Positions 41,755 to 50,138 of a DNA stretch of 64,000 bases are shown one piece after another. The stretch is from Dyella terrae. GTDB taxonomy: Bacteria > Pseudomonadota > Gammaproteobacteria > Xanthomonadales > Rhodanobacteraceae. Each line of letters opens with the position of its first letter. Positions within the stretch are counted from its first letter, which is position 1. A model generated the notes under the pieces. It made no database searches. It worked only from the letters and a program-made list of their open reading frames with translations, and had not been told where the DNA came from. The position numbers and the translations under genes were made by a program. Where the stretch lies: contig NZ_SIZZ01000001.1 of the NCBI RefSeq assembly GCF_004322705.1, forward strand, positions 2,249,213 through 2,313,212, given 5' to 3'.

Positions 41755-42462
41755 ATGATGCAAGTTTTACGCTACGCCGCCCTCGCAGCGGCGCCGATCC
41801 TCGCCGTGTGCCTGGCACCCGCTGCACACGCGACCGAGACGTCGCTCGCCGCCGCGCTGCAGAAGCTCGCGCCGAACGCTAACCCGCAGGTCATCGACCT
41901 CGCCCTGAAGGCGACCGATTGCGCCGCTGCCAATGGCATGCCGCCGTCCGAGCGCCTGGCGGTGATCGACTATTCCCGTCCGTCGACCGAACCTCGCCTG
42001 TGGGTGTTCGACCTGACCCAGCGCAAGCTGTTGTTCCAGGAGCTCGTCGCCCACGGCAAGAATTCTGGCGACAACCTCGCCACCCGATTCTCCAACAAGC
42101 CTGAGAGCCTGGAATCCAGCCTCGGCCTGTTCCGCACGATGCAGTCCTACGACGGCCACAACGGCTATTCGCTGCGCATGAACGGCCTGGAGCCGGGCAC
42201 CAACGACAAAGCGCTCGAACGCGCCATCGTCATCCATGGGGCCAGCTACGTGGACTCCGGCACCGCCGGCAAGCTCGGTCGCATCGGTCGCAGCTGGGGT
42301 TGCCCCGCCGTGCGCAAGGCGATCGCCAAACAGTTGATCGACACGATGAAGAACGGCCAGTACGTCTTCTCTTACTACCCCGATCAGCAATGGCTGGCGT
42401 CGTCGCCCTACCTCAAGTGCAGCAACGCCCGCATGGCGTCGGCCGCCAGGGCCGCACCGTAA
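41755..42462 (+). CDS. YkuD_2-type murein L,D-transpeptidase-like protein
   Basis: Exported protein of 235 residues with a signal peptide (MMQVLRYAALAAAPILAVCLAPAAHA). It carries the YkuD_2 pattern: RLWVFDLTQRKLLFQELVAHGKNSG, FSNKPESLESSLGLF, and the catalytic HGASYVDSG and GRSWGCPAVRKAI with Cys183. These proteins differ from classical YkuD in sequence and size but keep the His/Cys pair. Substrate: peptidoglycan is expected. It lies 143 bases from the divergent LdtD-like gene and ends 10 bases from the PIN gene, tail to tail. Confidence 0.9.
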   Translation: MMQVLRYAALAAAPILAVCLAPAAHATETSLAAALQKLAPNANPQVIDLALKATDCAAANGMPPSERLAVIDYSRPSTEPRLWVFDLTQRKLLFQELVAHGKNSGDNLATRFSNKPESLESSLGLFRTMQSYDGHNGYSLRMNGLEPGTNDKALERAIVIHGASYVDSGTAGKLGRIGRSWGCPAVRKAIAKQLIDTMKNGQYVFSYYPDQQWLASSPYLKCSNARMASAARAAP

Positions 42463-42471
42463 GCCATCCCC

Positions 42472-42954
42472 CTACCTGTCTTTGGGAGAATTCCCGGACG
42501 AAGTCGATGACAGCCACGCCGCCTGCCATTCCGCCGGCGTGGCGATGCGAAAAAGCGCGTCGCGCGCCGCACGCTTTGCCAGCTGCAACACTTCGTTGTC
42601 CTTGCTGAGCAGCCAGCCGGCGCCACTGGCCCACGCCAGCTCCAGGAATTTCTGATCGTCCGGGTCGGCGCAGCGCGGCAGGCGCACGTCATCCGACGCA
42701 CTGGGCCGTTCCGGCACCATCTGCACGACTTCATCAAACGCTTGCAGCGCTGCGGCCTGTTGCGACACCTCAAGCGCCAGCTGAGGGTAGCCGAGCACGC
42801 GCACCCATTCATCGCGACAAGCCGGGTTGGTGACGGCCTGCCACGCCTCGGATCGCAGCAGCGCATGCAGCTCCACCACCACGACGTCGTGGAAAACGAA
42901 CAGATCCAGGCAGACGTTGGTATCCAGGACGATGCGGTTGGGAATCTTAGGCAT
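42472..42954 (-). CDS. PIN-domain protein (COG1569-type, toxin-like) without a visible antitoxin
   Basis: PIN-fold protein of 160 residues. The acidic site is complete: D11 (IVLDTNVCLD), E49 (CRDEW), D97-D100 region (CADPDDQKFLEL) and D119 (LLSKDNEVL). The family is annotated as the toxin part of toxin-antitoxin systems, usually an RNase. No small partner gene lies beside it: the neighbours are a convergent transpeptidase and a divergent unrelated gene. It may be a solitary RNase. The C-terminal tail is Ser-rich (SSTSSGNSPKDR). Confidence 0.85.
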   Translation of the reverse strand: MPKIPNRIVLDTNVCLDLFVFHDVVVVELHALLRSEAWQAVTNPACRDEWVRVLGYPQLALEVSQQAAALQAFDEVVQMVPERPSASDDVRLPRCADPDDQKFLELAWASGAGWLLSKDNEVLQLAKRAARDALFRIATPAEWQAAWLSSTSSGNSPKDR

Positions 42955-43045
42955 GCACCCATTTTAGTGCCGGCTTTTCACCACGCCCTAACCCCCCATC
43001 CCTTCAAAGCGCCACAATGGCGCATTGACCCATGCGCCCATACCC

Positions 43046-43681
43046 ATGAACGACTCAGCCCTCCAGCAGTATCTCCGCCGCCTCTTCGCCGACCATGACG
43101 TGGAACTGGAGCCGGACGAAGACGGCTGGCTGATGACCGACGGCGATTTCCCCGCGGTTCGCGCCAGCTGGCACCCCGGCAGCGCCGGTCAGCCGGGTCG
43201 CCTGGACATCGACGTGGTGCTCGACGAGGACCGCCACATCGAGGAAAGCTTCGCCGGTTACGGCGAGGGTGACGCAGCCGCCCGCCAGGCGCTGGGCGCC
43301 TTCGAGGAGCAGGCGCTGCACCCGCTCCTGGCCGCCTGCTGGTACGTCACCGACGATCGGCAGATGCAGATCGACAGCTGGGACATCGGCATTCGCACCT
43401 GGGACGTCTTCCACGGCCGCACGGGCTCGCGCGGGCAATTCGACGTGCCGGATGACGCGCGCCGCGCCCTGGCAGACGCCATTCGCCGTCAGTCCCTCAC
43501 GCCCCAGCTGCATTGGGTGCGCGTGTTCTATGTCCGCGCCGACGACGGCAGCGTCAACGCCGAGGCCACCCTCGACAACGCGCCGTGGGCCGAAGGCACC
43601 GCCGCCCTGACGTCGGTTGCCTGGCCCGCGCAGACGGGCGCCGCACGCTGGCTGACCCTCCTCGACGTACGCGACTACTGA
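43046..43681 (+). CDS. Cytosolic protein of unknown function
   Basis: Protein of 211 residues starting MNDSALQQYLRRLFADHDVELE. It has no signal peptide or membrane segment and is acidic. Two similar alpha/beta halves seem present: one around WHPGSAGQPGRLDIDVVL and one around RVFYVRADDGSVNAEATLDN. The layout reminds me of DUF6348-type proteins, but I cannot confirm it. The ATG at 43046 is preferred over a TTG at 43025. It has an independent unit, 128 bases from the sulfotransferase. Confidence 0.7.
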   Translation: MNDSALQQYLRRLFADHDVELEPDEDGWLMTDGDFPAVRASWHPGSAGQPGRLDIDVVLDEDRHIEESFAGYGEGDAAARQALGAFEEQALHPLLAACWYVTDDRQMQIDSWDIGIRTWDVFHGRTGSRGQFDVPDDARRALADAIRRQSLTPQLHWVRVFYVRADDGSVNAEATLDNAPWAEGTAALTSVAWPAQTGAARWLTLLDVRDY

Positions 43682-43809
43682 CGGCCAGGGACGCTCCGGG
43701 TCATGGCTCAGGGCGTCCCCATCAGGCGGTCAACGCGTCGTGTGATCCTGCGTTTGCTGTGGTCGATGGTCATGATCTTCGTGGCCCGGCACAGGGGAAA
43801 CGGCCCGCC

Positions 43810-44718
43810 ATGAGGCGAACCTTCATCGTTGGATGCCCGCGCTCCGGGACCACCATGGTGCGCGCCGCGCTCGCGCATCACCCTGCCTTGCTGACGCCGC
43901 CGGAGACCAGTCTCCTCGAACACCTTCACGGCGACGCCGCGCATCGCTGGGGCGACCTGGACGCCGGTCGCGAGCGCCGCCCCTGGCGCCAGCACCTTGG
44001 CTTTACGCGCAAGCAGCACCGCGAATCGCTGGACATGCTCCAGGCCTGGCTCCCGACCCTGCCGTCCGCCTCCCTGCGCCCTTCGCTGCGCATGACAACG
44101 TTCAAACGCCAGTTCATCGAGCTGCTCGATGCCATGGCCGTCCACCGCAACCGGTCGATGTGGCTGGAGTCGTCGCCCGGTCACCTGCTGTACCTGCGAG
44201 AGATCGATCGCCTCGCCCCCGATGCGCGGTATGTCCACGTCATCCGCCGCGGCACCGACGTACTCGCGTCCCTGCTTGACGCCTGCCTGTTGCTGGAGGA
44301 TCGCCACGGCCTTGGCGGCGGCGTGATGCGCTGGGCGCGTCGCTGGACGCGCGCGATGCAGATTCACCAGGCGCACGCATCGCACGCGCAGCACCACATG
44401 CTTTTCATCGATGACCTTTTTGTACAGCCGCAAGCCGAGTGGCAACGGCTGTGCGCGTTCCTCGACATCGACGCGCAGCCGCTGCTCGATCGCATGGGCG
44501 ATGACGCCGCTTTACCGTCGATCGACGCGCACGAGTCCTGGATGCTGGGTTTCCGCCATTTGCCCCGCCATCGCATCGAGGCACTGTTGAGCCCTGCCAT
44601 GCAGCGCTGGCTTCACGCCGCCCTCGGTGCCTACGATGCCCTGCGTGACGATTTGTACCAACGCCGTGGCATGAGCGCGCCGTCGCGCCCTGAAGCGCTC
44701 ACCGCGATGGCGGACTGA
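43810..44718 (+). CDS. Sulfotransferase-family protein
   Basis: Protein of 302 residues with the PAPS-binding 5'-phosphosulphate loop GCPRSGTTMVRAAL at the very N terminus and the 3'-phosphate region VHVIRRGTDVLASLLDACLLLEDRH. The central helical region (about 60-110) and the tail (about 210-290) match Sulfotransfer_3-like proteins. Substrates vary from lipids to glycans. No signal peptide is seen. It overlaps the divergent hydrolase tail by 20 bases (44699-44718), unusual for convergent genes. Confidence 0.85.
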   Translation: MRRTFIVGCPRSGTTMVRAALAHHPALLTPPETSLLEHLHGDAAHRWGDLDAGRERRPWRQHLGFTRKQHRESLDMLQAWLPTLPSASLRPSLRMTTFKRQFIELLDAMAVHRNRSMWLESSPGHLLYLREIDRLAPDARYVHVIRRGTDVLASLLDACLLLEDRHGLGGGVMRWARRWTRAMQIHQAHASHAQHHMLFIDDLFVQPQAEWQRLCAFLDIDAQPLLDRMGDDAALPSIDAHESWMLGFRHLPRHRIEALLSPAMQRWLHAALGAYDALRDDLYQRRGMSAPSRPEALTAMAD

Positions 44719-45403
44719 GGTCCAGCGCCGCCTCGTCGATCAGCGCCACGATCTCGTGTGGATACGCCGCAAGCGACGCGTGGCTGGCGGCGAGCTGGAC
44801 GATTTTCCGTGCCTGCATCCGTTCCGCCATCCACTGTTCGGTTTCTGGCGGAATCATGCGGTCCTCCAGCGACACCTGGTACCAGCTCGGCTTGTCGCGC
44901 CACGCGGGTGCGCCGGCTTTGTCGTCGAAGCAGCGCGCGGCAATCGGCTTCTGCGTGGCGGCAAGGATCAGGGCCGCATCGTCACCCAGTTCCTGGCAGA
45001 AACTCTCCTTGTGCGTGGCGCGATCCAGCCAAAGGAACCCATAGGCATCCGGGCGAATGCTCGCCGCACCGGCCGGCGGATCGCGGCGCGCGAAGATACT
45101 GCCGAGGCTCTCGCCTTCATCCGGCGCAAAGGCCGCGATATACACCAAGCCTATGACCTTGTCGTGGTGTCCCGCACCGGAAATGACGGCGCCGCCGTAC
45201 GAATGACCCACCAGGATCACCGGTCCGTCCTGTGCTTCGATCAGGCGACGCGTGCGCTCGATATCGTCGTCCAGTGATGTCAGCGGATTCTGCACCGCGC
45301 TCACGCGATAGCCTTTGCCGTGCAGCACCGGAATCACCTTGCACCAGTGCGAACCGTCGCCCCATGCACCATGGACGAGGACGATGCTGGGTTTGCTTGT
45401 CAC
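44699..45403 (-). CDS. Alpha/beta hydrolase (esterase EstC-like)
   Basis: Hydrolase of 234 residues. The GTG start at 45403 follows AAGGAG with six-base spacing and yields TSKPSIVLVHGAWGDGSHW, the normal start of the fold (oxyanion HGAWGDGSHW). Nucleophile elbow GHSYGG, Asp and His near SLEDRMIPPETEQW and ASHASLAAYPHE. It resembles the pyrethroid/salicylate-esterase-like group (EstC). No signal peptide. It converges with and overlaps the sulfotransferase. Confidence 0.9.
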   Translation of the reverse strand: MTSKPSIVLVHGAWGDGSHWCKVIPVLHGKGYRVSAVQNPLTSLDDDIERTRRLIEAQDGPVILVGHSYGGAVISGAGHHDKVIGLVYIAAFAPDEGESLGSIFARRDPPAGAASIRPDAYGFLWLDRATHKESFCQELGDDAALILAATQKPIAARCFDDKAGAPAWRDKPSWYQVSLEDRMIPPETEQWMAERMQARKIVQLAASHASLAAYPHEIVALIDEAALDLSPPSR

Positions 45404-45548
45404 GGCATGCTCCTTTGCTTGAGGGACGTAGGCAGGGACCCGCGTTCGGCTTCGGACGGACGCTACGCTGGACGATGCATGAATAAGGGGTAGCCGGCGT
45501 GAATGCCACGTCATGACAAAAGCCCCACGCAGGGTGTGTGATAAGCGG

Positions 45549-45566
45549 TCGGTACGGATGTACCGA
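45549..45566. promoter_or_regulatory. Short perfect palindrome before the META lipoprotein gene
   Basis: TCGGTAC (45549-45555) and GTACCGA (45560-45566) around GGAT, 28 bases before the lipoprotein start. The position suits an operator or a small 5' hairpin. No regulator is identified. Confidence 0.35.
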
Positions 45567-45594
45567 TGTCATCGAACACCCTGGAGAATTGCTC

Positions 45595-46440
45595 ATGAAA
45601 TGCCTGCCCCTCGCCCTTGGCCTGACCATCGCGCTCACCGCATGCTCACAGCCGTCCAATCCCGAGGAGCGCACCGCCACCCCGGGACACGCCACCACCG
45701 CAGCGGCCCCGGCCGGCGACGCGGTGCCGGCCACGGTGTCGGTCAAGACGGATGATCTGGGTAAGTACCACTGGCTGCTGAGCGAAGCGATGGACAGCGG
45801 CGGCAAGCGCATCGATGCGTTGTTCGCACGCCCGGACAAGCCCCTGCAGCTGGACTTCACCGACCAGCGCATCAACGTCAGCAACGCCTGCAACCGCCTT
45901 GGCGGCGGCTATACCGTCGAAAGCGAGCAGCTGCACGTCAATCCGATGGCGGCAACCATGATGGCCTGCCCGGACCCGGCCCTGTCAGCGCTGGACGGTG
46001 CCATTTCGCAGCGCCTGCAGGGCAGCAGCAAGATGAGCCTGCAGACCAGCGGCCACACACCGCAACTGCGACTGGTGACCGCCAGCAACGACACGCTGGT
46101 CTTCAACGGCGAACCCACCGCCGAAACCCGCTACGGCAGCCAAGGTGAAACCGTGTTCCTGGAAGTCGCTGCCGACACCAAGCCGTGCAGCCATCCCCTC
46201 ATGCCCAACGCGGAATGCCTGCAGGTGCGCGAACGCACCTATGACGCACAAGGCGTGGCCACCGGCACGCCGGGCGAGTGGCAGCCGCTCTATCAGAGCA
46301 TCGAGGGCTACACGCATGAGCCGGGCGTGCGAAACGTGCTGCGCCTCAAGCGCTACGACGTGCGCAATCCGCCCGCGGATGCGCCGAACAAGGCGTATGT
46401 GCTCGATATGGTGGTCGAGTCGGAGACGGTGAAGAAGTGA
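45595..46440 (+). CDS. META-domain lipoprotein with DUF4377 domain
   Basis: Lipoprotein of 281 residues: signal ending in the lipobox LTAC (Cys17), then a low-complexity Ala/Thr linker, a META domain (about 65-170, with YHWLLSEAMDSGGKRIDALF and the metal-like INVSNACNRLGGGY and MMACPDPALSALDGAI motifs) and a DUF4377 domain (about 185-280, ECLQVRERTYDAQGVATGTPGEWQ, IEGYTHEPGVRNVLRLKRYDV). HslJ-like META proteins affect resistance and motility. The combination suggests a periplasmic stress or protease-inhibitor role, which is inference. Confidence 0.88.
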   Translation: MKCLPLALGLTIALTACSQPSNPEERTATPGHATTAAAPAGDAVPATVSVKTDDLGKYHWLLSEAMDSGGKRIDALFARPDKPLQLDFTDQRINVSNACNRLGGGYTVESEQLHVNPMAATMMACPDPALSALDGAISQRLQGSSKMSLQTSGHTPQLRLVTASNDTLVFNGEPTAETRYGSQGETVFLEVAADTKPCSHPLMPNAECLQVRERTYDAQGVATGTPGEWQPLYQSIEGYTHEPGVRNVLRLKRYDVRNPPADAPNKAYVLDMVVESETVKK

Positions 46441-46443
46441 GGC

Positions 46444-46597
46444 CGGCGGCTACGCCGCCTGTGAATTCGCTCGCTGCGCGAGCTGTAAACGGTGAACAGT
46501 AAGAGCAGAGGCAGGGTGTCGCTGCTTTTACCGTTTACCGTTTACCGTTTACAGGCAGCGAAGCTGCCGGATTCACGCGGCTTCAGCCGCCCCCACC
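46444..46597. repeat. Composite palindromic repeat, copy 2, between convergent genes
   Basis: Between the META lipoprotein stop (46440) and the YCII stop (46573) lies a long imperfect inverted repeat. The core GAGCTGTAAACGGTGAACAG (46480-46499) faces a run of TTTACCG repeated three times plus TTTAC (46528-46553). The right arm extends into the YCII gene and encodes its last residues. The left side is GGCGGCTACGCCGCC. It shares its core with the element at 39613-39761, which also lies between two convergent stops. Confidence 0.75.
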
Positions 46598-46959
46598 CTC
46601 TCGCGGACTTTCGCCATCTCGCGCACCGGGCGAATCTCGATGCTGCCGATGGAGGCCCAGGGAAAGGCCGATGCGATCTGGATGGCTTCGTCCATCGAAT
46701 CAGCTTCAATCAGGTTGAAGCCGCCGAGGTATTCCTTGGTTTCGGCGAAGGGGCCGTCGACGATGCTCGTGCGACCCTGGCGCACGCGAATCGTGCGGGA
46801 CTGTTCGGGGTGTTCCAGTTGCTGTGAATCCTTGAGCGTGCCTTCGGCCTTCATGGCGTCGGCCTTGGCGAAACAGCCGCGCATCATGGTGTCGAATTCG
46901 CCCTCGGGCAGGGCACTCAGCAGCGCATCGTCGCAATAGATCATGACCAGGTATTTCAT
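46573..46959 (-). CDS. YCII-related protein, copy 1
   Basis: Small protein of 128 residues of the YCII/YciI-like family with the DGPFAETKE motif (VDGPFAETKEYLGGFNLIEA). Family members are thought to be small enzymes or carbonyl-binding proteins; none has a firm function. It starts MKYLVMIYCDDALLSALPEG. Its last six codons lie within a palindromic repeat, so its C terminus (GAAEAA) may have been added by the repeat. A second YCII gene is at 54031-54453. Confidence 0.85.
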   Translation of the reverse strand: MKYLVMIYCDDALLSALPEGEFDTMMRGCFAKADAMKAEGTLKDSQQLEHPEQSRTIRVRQGRTSIVDGPFAETKEYLGGFNLIEADSMDEAIQIASAFPWASIGSIEIRPVREMAKVRERVGAAEAA

Positions 46960-47061
46960 GAGCAGACTTCACGATGAGTGGGGGTCCGCCGATGGTAGTA
47001 CAGGGTCAGTCGCAGCGCGTAAGACGCCCCAAAGGGATCGCCAAGCCTGCCTTGGCAGCTA

Positions 47062-47406
47062 TCAGCAGCGTCCGGTCGAATCCACAGCCAGGCAGATACG
47101 GATATTGCGCGGCAGGTTGGCGACTTCACGCATCTGTCCGCTTGCCACCTCAACGGGGTCGACCGGCGGCGGCGTGCATGGCGTGGCGCCCTTGGCCGCC
47201 GTGGAGCAATCGCCCGCATGCACGAAAAAGCGGCACTTGCCCGTAGCGCTGTCGAGGCATTCGAACTTGCTGATGCCATCGCGCGCAACCACGCGACCAT
47301 GGAACACCTTGCCATCGATATCCGAATGCAGCTCGGTGACGGTACGTGGCGAACTGCACCCCATGAGTGCGAGGGCGTAATAGACAACGAACAACAACGT
47401 GCGCAT
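47062..47406 (-). CDS. Small lipoprotein, unknown
   Basis: Protein of 114 residues with a lipoprotein signal ending ALALMGC. The mature part has six cysteines in total (KFECLDSATGKC, HAGDCST, TPCTPPP, RICLAVDSTGRC), suggesting disulphides. It begins 26 bases after the LytTR regulator gene on the same strand and may be the last gene of that operon, which would place it under the sensor system's own transcript. No family is recognised. Confidence 0.7.
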   Translation of the reverse strand: MRTLLFVVYYALALMGCSSPRTVTELHSDIDGKVFHGRVVARDGISKFECLDSATGKCRFFVHAGDCSTAAKGATPCTPPPVDPVEVASGQMREVANLPRNIRICLAVDSTGRC

Positions 47407-47432
47407 GACTGGCTCCTTGCCCATCCCCGCGC

Positions 47433-48203
47433 TCACATCGCGCGGAACAGGGTCATGAAGGGTTGGCTGACCACCAGGGTCTCAGGGCGGTTTCGCAGCT
47501 TGAGCGTGCCCTTGCCGCTGTCGTCGCGGACGACCGAGGCAATGGCCTTGAGGTTCACGATGGTCGATCGATGGATCTGCTTGAAGGTCGACGTATCGAG
47601 CACGTCGAGCAGTTCGCGAATCGGCTTGCGCAGCAGTGCTTCGCCGTCGGCCGTCACCACCGTGGTGTATTTGTTGTCGGCGCGAAAATAGACAACATCG
47701 TCGATCATGATCAGTCGCGTCTCGCGTCCCGCGCTGGCGGTAATCCAGGTGAGCGTTGGCTGATCGCCCGCCGGCCGCAGCTGACCGCCCAGCTGGCGCA
47801 ACAGCTCCTCCACCGAGGCGGCATCCATGGCCCGGCCGCCCAGCCGGGCTTTGACGCGCTCCACCGTGGCCGCCAGGCGATCCGGCTGGATCGGCTTCAG
47901 CAGATAGTCGATCGCACCGCGCTCGAAGGCATCGACGGCGTAGTGATCGTAGGCGGTCACGAACACGATCTGCGTACGCGGACTGGCTTGGGCCGCGCCC
48001 GCTGCCACCTCTAGCCCGGTCAGCCCTGGCATGCGGATGTCGAGGAAGGCCACGTCAGGCGCATGCTCCGCGATGGCCTCCAGCGCACTGGCGCCGTCCT
48101 CGCAACACGCCACGACGTCCAGATCCGGCCATGCCTGTGCCAGCTGTTCAAGCAAGGCTTCGCGCAACAGCGCTTCGTCTTCGGCAATGACACACGTGTT
48201 CAT
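47433..48203 (-). CDS. LytTR-family response regulator
   Basis: Response regulator of 256 residues: receiver with phospho-Asp in VAFLDIRMPG, a linker, and a LytTR DNA-binding domain (about 150-256) with RLIMIDDVVYFRADNKYTT and FKQIHRSTIVNLKAIASV. Its start overlaps the kinase stop by four bases. It is the second LytTR regulator in the window and is not close to the first (8607-9392) in sequence order, so the pairs are separate systems. Confidence 0.93.
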   Translation of the reverse strand: MNTCVIAEDEALLREALLEQLAQAWPDLDVVACCEDGASALEAIAEHAPDVAFLDIRMPGLTGLEVAAGAAQASPRTQIVFVTAYDHYAVDAFERGAIDYLLKPIQPDRLAATVERVKARLGGRAMDAASVEELLRQLGGQLRPAGDQPTLTWITASAGRETRLIMIDDVVYFRADNKYTTVVTADGEALLRKPIRELLDVLDTSTFKQIHRSTIVNLKAIASVVRDDSGKGTLKLRNRPETLVVSQPFMTLFRAM

Positions 48204-49453
48204 GACGGGACTCCTGCCGTCGCCGGCGGGACATTCAGCGTGGCGGCCACGCCGTTGGGAAAGTTGGCGACGATGCTCAGCGATGCGGCCGTGCCATACA
48301 CCAGGCGAAGGCGTTCGCGCACGTTTTTCAGGCCGATCCCCGTGCCACTGCTCGCATCACTGAAGCCGCGCCCGTCATCCGCCACCGTGATCGCCACGCT
48401 GTTGCCCTGCATGCGACCGAGCAACCAGATCGTGCCACCGCCCGGCTTGGGTTCGAGGCCATGCTTGACGGCATTCTCCACCAGCGTCTGCAACATCATC
48501 GGCGGCAGCGGCGTGGACAGCAGTTCGCGCGCCACATCGACCTGCACCTGCAGTCGTTCGCCCATGCGGATACGCAGAATTTCCAGGTAGGCCCGCGACC
48601 GATCCAGCTCATCTCCCAACGTGGACAGCGCTTCATCGGTGCGCGGCAGCGAGTGGCGCAGATAGACGATGAGATGGCCAAGCATTTCGTCAGCGCGCAA
48701 CGGATCCGTCCGCGTCAGGTACTGCGCGCTGGCCAGCGTGTTGTAAAGGAAATGCGGCTCGACCTGGGCATGCAGGAGGCTCAGCCTGGCAACCGTCAGC
48801 TCCTTTTCGGTCGCCGTCTGCACGGCAGCCGCCTGTTCGCTGCGACGACGCTCGGCGATGCGTCGGGTGATGGCGCGAGTGATGGCTTCGGCGTTTTCCA
48901 GATTGGTGCCGTCGTCGACGCGGAACCAGTCGCTCCAGGCGCCGCTGCACGGCTCGCAGATCAGCGTGACGCTGCCCGTGCTTTCGCCCGGCAGCACCGT
49001 GGCGAGGATCTGGTTGTCCTTGCGGCCAAACCACTCGAAGGGATTACGGCGACTGGGCCGCTGATGGCCATACGGATCGAGCCGGCGCACCTTGGCGCGC
49101 ACCTGCAGGCTGTCGCGTGCACTCTCGATGTCTTCGGTGCGCGGCAGCTCGCGGATGGCGGCATCGAGAAGGTCGAAGGCTTCGCCCGCTTCAAGTGGCA
49201 CCTCGATCTGGCGGCGCTGGCGGTTGGACAGGGTGCTGGCATCGATGCGTCCCGCAATCAGGCGCACGCGCCGCAGATGCGAGAAGGCACCGGTGATCAC
49301 CATGACCACCATCGCCAACGCCGCCACCACAAAAGGCCAGACGGGCCCGTAGTAGTGACCGTCATTGATCCCGGTGAAAACGATGACGCCCAGCATGAAC
49401 GCCAGGAACCACGCCACCGCCAGACGCAGGACAAACACGATGCTTGTGATCAC
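48200..49453 (-). CDS. LytS-type sensor histidine kinase
   Basis: Membrane sensor kinase of 417 residues with two N-terminal helices (about 4-26 and 38-58) and a long cytosolic linker before the His_kinase region (LHAQVEPHFLYNTLASAQYL) and HATPase (LVENAVKHGLEP, DDGRGFSD, GTGIGLKNVRERL). It has no four-helix membrane domain like the other LytS protein here. The GTG start at 49453 follows GAAGG. A structured N-terminal part (RIDASTLSNRQRRQIEVPLEAGEA) may be its sensor. Confidence 0.92.
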   Translation of the reverse strand: MITSIVFVLRLAVAWFLAFMLGVIVFTGINDGHYYGPVWPFVVAALAMVVMVITGAFSHLRRVRLIAGRIDASTLSNRQRRQIEVPLEAGEAFDLLDAAIRELPRTEDIESARDSLQVRAKVRRLDPYGHQRPSRRNPFEWFGRKDNQILATVLPGESTGSVTLICEPCSGAWSDWFRVDDGTNLENAEAITRAITRRIAERRRSEQAAAVQTATEKELTVARLSLLHAQVEPHFLYNTLASAQYLTRTDPLRADEMLGHLIVYLRHSLPRTDEALSTLGDELDRSRAYLEILRIRMGERLQVQVDVARELLSTPLPPMMLQTLVENAVKHGLEPKPGGGTIWLLGRMQGNSVAITVADDGRGFSDASSGTGIGLKNVRERLRLVYGTAASLSIVANFPNGVAATLNVPPATAGVPS

Positions 49454-49578
49454 GATCCTTCCCCTTCCCTATGCGATGGAACGGGAGCATAGCCGCGCCC
49501 GGCCCGGTGGGAAGTGGGCGGGCGACGAAGGCGACCGTAAGGCGACGAAACCGGTCCCCGATGGCGCGAAACGCGCCT

Positions 49579-50091
49579 CTAAAGGGCCGCGGCAAGCGCC
49601 GCCAGCTTGGTGACGGTATTGATGTTGCGCGCCGTGCCGGTCTTCGCGGCGGGAATCTTCAGCTTCGAATCGGCCATCCCATCGCCGTAGTGCACGTAGA
49701 TCTCCCGGGCCCCCAGATGCATGCGCTCGCCCTTGATGCCGGTCGCCGCTTCCAGCGCGTCCCTGGGCGGCACGGCGTCCAGGAAGATCGCCACGACGCG
49801 GTTGCCAGGCTGATCGGCGAAGGGATTCGCCGCCGCCACGGCGGCCATCTCGTCGGCCGTACGCACCATGACGCCCACCGGCTTGCCGGCGTAGTCGGCC
49901 AGCGCCGCTTCCAACGCCTTCTTCACCGCCGCCTCCGCCTTGCGGCTGCGGAACACCACGTTGCCGCTGGCGATGTACGTGCGCACCCCTTCAAAGCCGG
50001 CCGCCTCGCACATGGCCTTGAGCTCCGTCATCGGCAACTTGCCCGTGCCACCTACGTTCACGGCGCGAAGCAAGGCTACGTACTGGGTCAC
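49579..50091 (-). CDS. DUF1697 protein
   Basis: Protein of 170 residues with the DUF1697 signature YVALLRAVNVGGTGKLPM at the start, the KVPVGVMVRT-like strand (GKPVGVMVRTADEM) and NINTVTKLAAL near the end. The family is widespread in bacteria and has no defined activity. No signal peptide. It lies between the kinase gene and the outer-membrane protein gene on the same strand. Confidence 0.92.
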   Translation of the reverse strand: MTQYVALLRAVNVGGTGKLPMTELKAMCEAAGFEGVRTYIASGNVVFRSRKAEAAVKKALEAALADYAGKPVGVMVRTADEMAAVAAANPFADQPGNRVVAIFLDAVPPRDALEAATGIKGERMHLGAREIYVHYGDGMADSKLKIPAAKTGTARNINTVTKLAALAAAL

Positions 50092-50138
50092 GGCACGACT
50101 CCCAAGGGCGACTCGCGCATCATCGCGCGAGCATCGCT

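Noticed and set aside
47036-47056. Terminator GCCAAG/CTTGGC near 47040
   Set aside because: Only six base pairs and no T-run on either strand.
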